A stretch of 5,960 bases of DNA from Verrucomicrobiales bacterium (lineage in GTDB: Bacteria > Verrucomicrobiota > Verrucomicrobiia > Verrucomicrobiales > SKLO01), in the NCBI GenBank assembly GCA_007123195.1, contig SKLO01000294.1, positions 1 through 5,960 on the forward strand, read 5' to 3'. Position 1 is the stretch's first letter. Every line of letters begins with the position of its first letter. Under the pieces are notes generated by a model. That model searched no databases. It was not told the origin of the DNA and saw nothing but the letters and a program-made list of their open reading frames with translations. Both the position numbers and the translations under genes were made by a program. This document shows positions 1 through 5,158 of this stretch, piece by piece.

Positions 1-2945
1 ATGTCAGCGCGGTGATCGACCCCTTGGGCCACCAGACCGACTACGCCTACGACGATCGCAACCGGCAGATTGAGGAGCAGCAGCCGCCAGTGCCCGACGG
101 CGAACAGACCGGCGCCCCGCTCGTGCGGCCGGTGATCCAGACCGCCTACGACGCGGTCGGCAACGTGGTGGCCGTGACCGATGCTCGCGGTAACACCACC
201 CAGACCGAGTTCGACGCCGCCAACCGGCCGGTGCGGGTCATCGCCCCGCCGGTGCCAGTGTATGGCCAGAGCCAGCCGGTGAGTCCCGAGACCGAAACCG
301 TCTACGACGGCAACGGCAACATCCTCAGCGTGATTGACGCCGAAGGCAACCAGACCGACAACACCTGGGACGCACGCGACCAGATGACCAGCACCACCAC
401 CTGGCCGGTGCCCGGCTCAGGGGCGCACGCCATCACCACCTCCTACGAGTATGACAGCGTCGGCAACCGCACCGCGCAGATCGACGGCCGCAGCTGCCGC
501 GTCGAGTTCGCCTACGACGGCATGGCGCGACTGACCGCCACCGTGCACGACGCCGGCACCGCGCGCCAGGGCACCGTCAGCGAGGAGTATGACGCGCTCA
601 ACAAAACCGCCACCATCGACGCCACCGGCCGCCGCACCGAGTATCACTACGACAGCCGCAACCGCATCATTGAAACCCGCCGCATCGGCCGGCCGGTTGA
701 CAACACCGACCACACCTGGGACGCCGTTGGCAACCTGCTCTCCGTGGTTCACCCCAACGCGGCGGATACCGTGCGCGACGTCGCCCACAGCTACGACGCA
801 CTCAACCGCAAGATCACCGACACCAGCGCCGATGAAACCCACCACTACGGCTACGACAAGAACGGCAACCGCACCAGCGTGGCGTATGGCGGCACCGGGC
901 GCACGCTGGCCAACAGCTACGACGCGCTCAACCGGTTGGAACAGATCGACGAGCAACCCGGAGGCGGCGGCACCACCCGGACCACCACCTACCTGCGCGA
1001 CCTCAGCGGCAACCTGGTGCGCAAGGAACTGCCCAACGCCACCGCCGAAGAGCGCAGCCACGACGCGCTCAACCGCGTCCACACCATCGACACCATCCTG
1101 CCCGGCAGCCCGCCGAGCACGCTGTTAAGCGTTGAACAGCAATACGACCGCGTCGGCAACGTCATCCAAATCGACGAAACCTACCCTGGCGGCAGCCTGC
1201 CCGACCGCACCGTGCTCAACGGCTACGACGGCACCTACCGCCTCATCGAGGAAGCCATCACCACCGCAGGCAGCGGCACCGTCACCACCGCCTACGGCTA
1301 CGACAAAGCCAACAACCGGGTCAGCAAAACCGTCACCGGCGGACCCGCCCCCGGCACCACCACCACCGTCATTGGCGACGGCACCAACGGCGCCGGTGCC
1401 AACCAGGTCCTCACCGTCACTCCTCCCAGCGGCCCCGCCACCACGTTCAGCCACGACCTCAACGGCAACCGGACCGGCACCACCGACGGCACCAACACCG
1501 AGGCCTTCAGCTACGACTACCAGAACCGATTGATCGAACTCGTGCGCAGCGGCGGCACCGGTGCCGGCACCTACCACTACAGCTACGACCACCGCACCCG
1601 CCGGGTGGTGCGCGATGAAAGCGGTGCCGGCGGCGTCGACACCCGGGTGGTGTTCAGCGAAGGCACCTCGGTCGAGGAATGGGATGAAACCACCTCCACG
1701 CCCAGCCTTGAGGTCGACTACGTGCGCGGCCACGACTGGGGTGGTGGAGTCGGCGGCATCCTCTACAGCATGCGCGGCGGCAGCCCGCTCTACAGCCACG
1801 CCAACGCTCGTGGCGACATCATTGCCCGCAGCGACACCAACGGAGCACTCACCTGGCAGGCCGCCTACCTGGCCTTCGGCAGCCACCCGGCGGAAAGCGG
1901 CACCAACCCCGACCGCCAGCGCGCCAACTCCAAAGACGAAGACCCCACCGGACTGCTCAACGAGGGGTTCAGATACCGCGACCTCCATACCGGCACCTTC
2001 CTCACTCGCGACCCCATCGGGTTCAATGGCGGGCCGAACCTTTACACCTACGTCCATCAGAACCCGTGGAGCGCCTACGACAGCGAAGGGCTGTTCCTGC
2101 GATGGGTGGCCAATATCGTGGTCGACACCGCGCTGGACTACGCCATTGCGAAGGTCACCGGCAGTGAGTTCAGCCTTGGCGAATCACTGGCGACCAATGC
2201 CGTGGCCAACGTCATTCCTGGCGTGGCAGAGGCCCGCACGGCGGCCAAGGTCGGCAGGCTGGGTGCCGCCGCCGGCAAGGCCTCCAGAGCCAGGGCGGCC
2301 GCCCCCGGAGCGGGAGCAGGATCAGGGGCGAGGGCAGGAGCCTCGCCCAGCGCCGCCGAGGCCGGCGCCTCCACCGCCAGGCAGGGCGGCAAGGTCACTG
2401 AAACCGCCAACTCCTCCGCCGTCAACACAACCAGGCAGGCCAGGGACGGCGTGCCCAACACGCCCCCTGCCAACCCCAGACGAGCCGACGAGGCCACCGG
2501 CGCCTATCCCGACACCGGCACCCGCAACCGGGGCGGCGGTGGAGGTGGAGGTGCAGGTGGCGACAACAGCGCGCGCCGTATTAGTGAGAAGGGGCAGCCG
2601 GAAGCCGCAAGGACGGCAGAGCAGCGTGCAGCGGAGATTCATGGCACACTCAAACCCGGAACCCAATCACGGACTACGACGGCGGTCACTGAAACTGCGG
2701 AGGGGACAAGGGTGGTCAGCTCAAGTGAGCGCCGGTTGCGGCCAGCCCAGCGCAAAGCGCTCCAGCGGGGCGAGGTGGAAGGCGTTGGACCGGGGCATGC
2801 CGAAGTGACAGGAGTAAACGCCGCACAGGGTATGGGGCTGACGCCCACAGGCACGGCGGCGAGTCGTCCAATTTGCCCCAGTTGCGCCGATACCTTGCAA
2901 CAGCGCGGTGTTCAGCCCCTCAGCCCACTGAAGAAGCGTAAATAG
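1..2945 (+). CDS. Rhs/YD-repeat polymorphic toxin with C-terminal deaminase-fold toxin domain (5' partial)
   Basis: The frame is open to the left window edge (first full codon at base 3), so the GTG at 12 is internal and the true start lies upstream. Residues below are counted from that GTG. Residues 1-600 carry at least fifteen YD repeats (YDxxGN, YDALNR, YDSRNR types), which in Rhs proteins build a beta-cage shell around the toxin. Residues about 615-694 are the conserved core end (AYLAFG, RYRDLHTGTFLTRDPIGF at about 654-671, GGPNLYTYV, NPW), closing with D690-SEGL where DPxGL is more usual. A hydrophobic pre-toxin segment follows (about 695-770), then a low-complexity Ala/Gly/Pro linker with seven glycines at 841-847. 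The tip (about 860-974) ends with H929-A-E931 and P953-I-C955-P-S-C958, the zinc and catalytic signature of the cytidine deaminase superfamily. Inference: a nucleic-acid or nucleotide deaminase delivered to competitor cells. The deaminase subfamily and exact substrate cannot be set by eye. Confidence 0.93.
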   Translation, partial: VSAVIDPLGHQTDYAYDDRNRQIEEQQPPVPDGEQTGAPLVRPVIQTAYDAVGNVVAVTDARGNTTQTEFDAANRPVRVIAPPVPVYGQSQPVSPETETVYDGNGNILSVIDAEGNQTDNTWDARDQMTSTTTWPVPGSGAHAITTSYEYDSVGNRTAQIDGRSCRVEFAYDGMARLTATVHDAGTARQGTVSEEYDALNKTATIDATGRRTEYHYDSRNRIIETRRIGRPVDNTDHTWDAVGNLLSVVHPNAADTVRDVAHSYDALNRKITDTSADETHHYGYDKNGNRTSVAYGGTGRTLANSYDALNRLEQIDEQPGGGGTTRTTTYLRDLSGNLVRKELPNATAEERSHDALNRVHTIDTILPGSPPSTLLSVEQQYDRVGNVIQIDETYPGGSLPDRTVLNGYDGTYRLIEEAITTAGSGTVTTAYGYDKANNRVSKTVTGGPAPGTTTTVIGDGTNGAGANQVLTVTPPSGPATTFSHDLNGNRTGTTDGTNTEAFSYDYQNRLIELVRSGGTGAGTYHYSYDHRTRRVVRDESGAGGVDTRVVFSEGTSVEEWDETTSTPSLEVDYVRGHDWGGGVGGILYSMRGGSPLYSHANARGDIIARSDTNGALTWQAAYLAFGSHPAESGTNPDRQRANSKDEDPTGLLNEGFRYRDLHTGTFLTRDPIGFNGGPNLYTYVHQNPWSAYDSEGLFLRWVANIVVDTALDYAIAKVTGSEFSLGESLATNAVANVIPGVAEARTAAKVGRLGAAAGKASRARAAAPGAGAGSGARAGASPSAAEAGASTARQGGKVTETANSSAVNTTRQARDGVPNTPPANPRRADEATGAYPDTGTRNRGGGGGGGAGGDNSARRISEKGQPEAARTAEQRAAEIHGTLKPGTQSRTTTAVTETAEGTRVVSSSERRLRPAQRKALQRGEVEGVGPGHAEVTGVNAAQGMGLTPTGTAASRPICPSCADTLQQRGVQPLSPLKKRK

Positions 2946-2947
2946 CC

Positions 2948-3538
2948 ATGCCTGATTCATTCGACGAAGACGATTTATGGGAACGCCTTTCTGGTTGCGA
3001 CCAAAAGGGTTTGGTTACTTTCGCCCTGTCCTGTGCTGAACGACTGTTGCCCAACTATCGCAGATTCTCGCAAGAACATGGCTGGGGTAATGTTCAGTCG
3101 CTACGCGAAGCCTTGGATCTTGCGTGGGCGTGGCTCGACAACGGGAGTATCGATGCCGCAGTAGCGGCAGAACTCCGCGATGCCTGCGAAGAACAGGCTC
3201 CAAATACTGAGGACTTTGATTCGCTCTACGTTTCGCCTGCACTTGATGCTGCAAACGCTGCGGTGGCCGTGGCGAGGTTGCTTGTTGAGCCTGAAGTCGA
3301 AACGGCTGTGGAGGTAGCCACCTTTGCTCGGGACACTGTGGACATGTATGTGCAGGAGATAGAGGGAATGCCATCCAACAGTTCCGACTTGGAAGAACGT
3401 ATCCGAATCCATCCCATGATGCAGCGCGAGTTATCAGACCAGCGTGAAGCACTGGAAGCAGTCATATCAGGCATAACTGTGCAGCAAGCCGCTGCTCGGT
3501 GGCGATCACCCGCCCAGAGTAACATCGACTTGAGCTAG
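2948..3538 (+). CDS. DUF416/YjaG-like protein, probable immunity protein to the Rhs deaminase toxin
   Basis: This 196-residue acidic, soluble protein has no signal peptide or membrane segment. Residues 25-39 (FALSCAERLLPNYRR) and 46-63 (WGNVQSLREALDLAWAWL) match the pattern I know from the DUF416 family, typified by E. coli YjaG: an all-helical fold with AERxLPNY and a helix ending in DLxW. The second half (about 80-180) is also Ala/Leu/Glu-rich and predicted helical. The ATG lies two bases after the Rhs stop, with only a weak purine stretch (GAAGAAG) upstream, so translational coupling to the toxin is likely. The position directly behind a variable Rhs tip is the classic slot for the cognate immunity gene, and a cytosolic acidic partner suits a cytosol-acting deaminase. 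The family call is from memory of the motif; the immunity role is inferred from context. Confidence 0.8.
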   Translation: MPDSFDEDDLWERLSGCDQKGLVTFALSCAERLLPNYRRFSQEHGWGNVQSLREALDLAWAWLDNGSIDAAVAAELRDACEEQAPNTEDFDSLYVSPALDAANAAVAVARLLVEPEVETAVEVATFARDTVDMYVQEIEGMPSNSSDLEERIRIHPMMQRELSDQREALEAVISGITVQQAAARWRSPAQSNIDLS

Positions 3539-3615
3539 TAGCATTCTCATTCTCCACACCGCCACCCATCCCGCCAAGTTGCGCTGAAATCGCGTCTCCG
3601 CGCTTCCATCTTCTG

Positions 3616-3661
3616 CTTTTAGCTGCTAAATTAGCCGCCAAGTGGAACTTGCTGCTAAAAG
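3616..3661 (+). repeat. Clustered direct and inverted repeats around the start of the second toxin module
   Basis: TTAGCTGCTAAA (3619-3630) and TTAGCCGCCAAG (3631-3642) are adjacent imperfect copies, and CTTGCTGCTAAA lies five bases further on. The first copy forms a near-palindrome, TTTAGC-T-GCTAAA (3618-3630). CTTTTAGC (3616-3623) is also the exact inverse of GCTAAAAG (3654-3661), a pair that encloses the GTG start at 3642. This could be an operator, a leader hairpin that hides the start, or remnant coding repeats, since another frame reads LAAKLAAK. The 103-base gap 3539-3641 otherwise shows no convincing terminator or sigma70 promoter. TTCCAT (3604) and TAAATT (3627) with a 17-base spacer are only a weak match. 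Confidence 0.4.
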
Positions 3662-4172
3662 AAAAGGCATCTTCGCGTGGTTGCTCGCGCTCCTGATCGT
3701 ATCGGGAGTCTTCGGCGAAAACCGCGCCTGGGGTTTTTTTGCCCAGCCCCAACCCGCGCCCGGCCAAATCGCCACCGCAAGTCCCACAGCCATCGGGGAA
3801 AACTACGATGCTTCCCGGTATGACGCGCCAGACTACGCTGTTGCCGCAGGGACGGGAGGGAAACCCGATTTTATCGTAACGGAAAAAGGGACAGTTGTTC
3901 CGACCAACCAAGCTCAAATGAGACAGGGCTTCGACGACGCAGGATTTTCTTCAAAGCCGACCCAGTCACCGGGGATCGAACGTACGTTGCCAGATGGCAG
4001 CAAGGTCAGAACAATGGAGCCATCTGGACCCGCGCCTCGGAGAGCCTCATTTGAGAATGCGAACGGGCAACCTGTTACCCCAGATGGAACGGTTCCTCAG
4101 CCATCTCACGGTATGACAAAGGCAGAGAGGAAGCAGTTTGTCCGAGACCGAACCCATGTAGAACAGCAATGA
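3642..4172 (+). CDS. Stand-alone secreted toxin-like protein: signal peptide plus Rhs-tip-type C-terminal domain
   Basis: The protein has 176 residues with a GTG start; the next upstream in-frame codons reach a stop at 3627-3629 with no better start. Residues 6-8 (KRK) and the hydrophobic run 9-25 (IFAWLLALLIVSGVFG) form an export signal or N-terminal anchor. A Pro/Ala/Tyr-rich linker spans about 34-72. Residues about 73-174 look like a toxin tip I associate with the C-termini of Rhs-type proteins: DFIVTEKGTVVPTNQAQMRQGF (split as 76-82 and 83-97), a SPG..RTLPDGSKVR stretch (109-123), MEPSG (125-129), RASFENANGQPV (134-145) and an RDRTHVE end (168-174). I cannot assign an activity. No YD repeats or Rhs core precede it, so it is not a normal displaced Rhs tip. 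The last codons overlap the next gene by ATGA, which marks it as the toxin of a toxin-immunity pair. Confidence 0.8.
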   Translation: MELAAKRKGIFAWLLALLIVSGVFGENRAWGFFAQPQPAPGQIATASPTAIGENYDASRYDAPDYAVAAGTGGKPDFIVTEKGTVVPTNQAQMRQGFDDAGFSSKPTQSPGIERTLPDGSKVRTMEPSGPAPRRASFENANGQPVTPDGTVPQPSHGMTKAERKQFVRDRTHVEQQ

Positions 4173-4540
4173 TCGACGACTTAATCAAATCAGTTGCGAG
4201 GTACCTTCCCCTTAGGATCGAGCGATCCGAATGGAGAGACCCAGTCTTGAGCATAGGCGGAGCTAATTGGAGTTTTAATACAACTTCGAGCTGGCGCGTC
4301 GTGAATGACTTACACTTGATCGTGGGATCTGAGGACGATTTGGTAAGTGAAGTAATTACATCTTTGATTGGGGCCGACATCGAGTCTTGTGAGCCAATGT
4401 CAAAGAACCCAGATCTAGATCCCCGTTTCATTCTATCGAATGGAACTAAGTTGGAGATTTTTTCCGCATCGGGATTTGAGCCGTGGGTTTTGAGGCTTCC
4501 CGGAGACGAACCCACCATTGTTGCAACGCCAAGTGAATAG
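4169..4540 (+). CDS. Probable immunity protein for the second toxin module
   Basis: A 123-residue soluble acidic protein with no signal peptide or membrane segment. Its ATG overlaps the upstream stop in an ATGA, so expression should be coupled to the toxin gene. Recognisable features are WSFNTTSSWRVV (34-45) and a C-terminal stretch built on LSNGTKLEIFSASG (89-102) followed by PWVLRLP (105-111). This is the strand-rich look of small immunity-like proteins (DUF6188-like), often found behind polymorphic toxins. The family name is a guess from the LEIFSASG...W pattern. The immunity role is inferred from size, position and overlap. The gene is visibly more A+T-rich than the Rhs gene, consistent with a cassette acquired separately. 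It ends one base before the ATG of the next signal-peptide gene. Confidence 0.68.
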   Translation: MIDDLIKSVARYLPLRIERSEWRDPVLSIGGANWSFNTTSSWRVVNDLHLIVGSEDDLVSEVITSLIGADIESCEPMSKNPDLDPRFILSNGTKLEIFSASGFEPWVLRLPGDEPTIVATPSE

Positions 4541-4541
4541 A

Positions 4542-4787
4542 ATGACCAAATCTGCGTTACAATCCCTGATCGCCCTATTTGCGATTTTATGTTGCACTAC
4601 GATTGCCGGTGCGCCTTTGCAGGAATCGCATCCGGGAGCCATTGGTGATAAGGAATGCATTCATGAAGGAGATATACGCTTTCTGCCCGATTTTAATGCC
4701 CCAAAAACGGGGGGGCTACTATCGTGGCGGAAAGCCGGGCGAGGCTCCAGACTTCACGCCCCCCTGAAGGTTGATACAGCCCCGTAA
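4542..4787 (+). pseudogene. Third secreted toxin-like gene, broken by frameshifts and cut short by the group II intron
   Basis: The ATG at 4542 follows the upstream stop by one base. Residues 1-23 (MTKSALQSLIALFAILCCTT and on to IAG) are a clear Sec-type signal, with CC at 17-18 but no good lipobox. The mature part reads APLQESHPGAIGDKECIHEG, then a DFNAPKT stretch (50-56). At G7 (4709-4715) the open frame becomes low-quality Arg/Trp-rich sequence, while the next frame gives GGYYRGGKPGEAPDFTPP, a motif I recall from Rhs-type toxin tips. One G fewer would join the two. The motif frame stops at 4765, but the first frame then reads LKVDTAP and stops at 4785-4787. A KVD element downstream of the GGKPGE motif also fits my memory of the family, so one extra C in the C6 tract (4759-4764) would restore a longer match. 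The rest of the domain is absent and is replaced by intron sequence. Sequencing error in the two homopolymers cannot be excluded. Confidence 0.65.
4709..4764 (+). other. G-tract and C-tract that can pair as a GC-only stem across the frameshift interval
   Basis: GGGGGGC (4710-4716) is exactly complementary to GCCCCCC (4758-4764), giving a seven-pair GC stem around a loop of 41 bases. The interval is the same stretch whose toxin-like reading lies out of frame with its gene. The pairing is visible in the sequence; any function is unproven, and no U-tract follows, so it is not a standard terminator. Confidence 0.45.
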
Positions 4788-4797
4788 ATATAGAGAC

Positions 4798-5158
4798 GTG
4801 GAAGGAGACCTGGTAACAGTGAAGGGAACCGAGCGGAGCGAGATAGCCAGCCCGGAGGGCTGCCCCGAAGGGGTGAGCGCCGTGCGGGCGCGAAGCAATC
4901 CAGCATTCCGACGGCCGCCAAGGCGAGGCCGGCGGAGTTCCACCGGGGTCGACCCTAGACCGTGGCACGCAGACAAAGAAGCGAACAGATGACCGCCCTG
5001 AGGAGGGTGGCACCTTGAACTCGGGAGGCCCGGTCTCCGCCCCGCAGGAGGCGATTTGGCTCCTGCGGGCCGGCGATTTCCAACGAAACGAAGGAATCGT
5101 CGGGCGAGGCCGGGAGTCAGACCCGCCCATGGTAGTCAGAGACGGTAACACCGGTCAC
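4798..5158 (+). ncRNA. Group II intron ribozyme RNA, 5' domains
   Basis: This 360-base stretch has no supported gene and is dense in local hairpins. These include CAGCCC/GGGCTG (4848-4853 with 4857-4862), CCCC-GAA-GGGG (4863-4873), GCGCC/GGCGC (4877-4881 with 4887-4891), the self-complementary GGGTCGACCC (4946-4955), and a ten-pair stem at 5041-5069. GGAGACC (4804-4810) and GGTCTCC (5032-5038) are a further long-range complement. Together with the reverse transcriptase gene downstream, this is what the large domain I of a group II ribozyme looks like. I cannot assign the individual subdomains or the intron class from sequence alone. Confidence 0.7.
5041..5069 (+). other. Perfect ten-base-pair hairpin within the intron RNA
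   Basis: CCCGCAGGAG (5041-5050) pairs exactly with CTCCTGCGGG (5060-5069) around the nine-base loop GCGATTTGG. It lies 119 bases before the start of the reverse transcriptase and has no U-tract after it. It is therefore better read as a structural stem of the ribozyme than as a terminator. Confidence 0.6.

Noticed and set aside
1..1600. YD repeats considered as tandem DNA repeats or a CRISPR-like array
   Set aside because: Periodicity is at the protein level with irregular spacing and diverged codons; there are no identical repeat units with unique spacers.
417..2057. Long open frames on the minus strand and in other plus frames across the Rhs gene (for example 1125-2057 minus, 1561-2808 plus)
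   Set aside because: They are Ala/Val/Gly- or Pro/Thr-rich shadows produced by the GC-rich third codon positions and repeated YD codons; none has a recognisable domain, and the Rhs frame explains the whole region.
4546..4552. CCAAATC, complementary to part of the intron hairpin loop GCGATTTGG (5051-5059), considered as an intron target pairing
   Set aside because: The signal-peptide gene continues normally past this site for over 150 bases, so the intron cannot have inserted here; a seven-base match is expected by chance.
4666..4677. AAGGAGATATAC, resembling the strong T7 gene 10 ribosome binding site used in vectors
   Set aside because: Only twelve bases match, no start codon follows at the right distance, and it lies inside the coding part of the third toxin-like gene; chance is sufficient.
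4771..4992. Small open frame with a TTG start (73 residues) at the left part of the intron
   Set aside because: Arg/Pro/Ser-rich translation of a stretch full of perfect hairpins; best explained as ribozyme RNA. It has no Shine-Dalgarno site and no domain.
5041..5069. Ten-pair hairpin considered as a rho-independent terminator
   Set aside because: No T-tract follows on either strand, and it lies within intron RNA upstream of the reverse transcriptase start.
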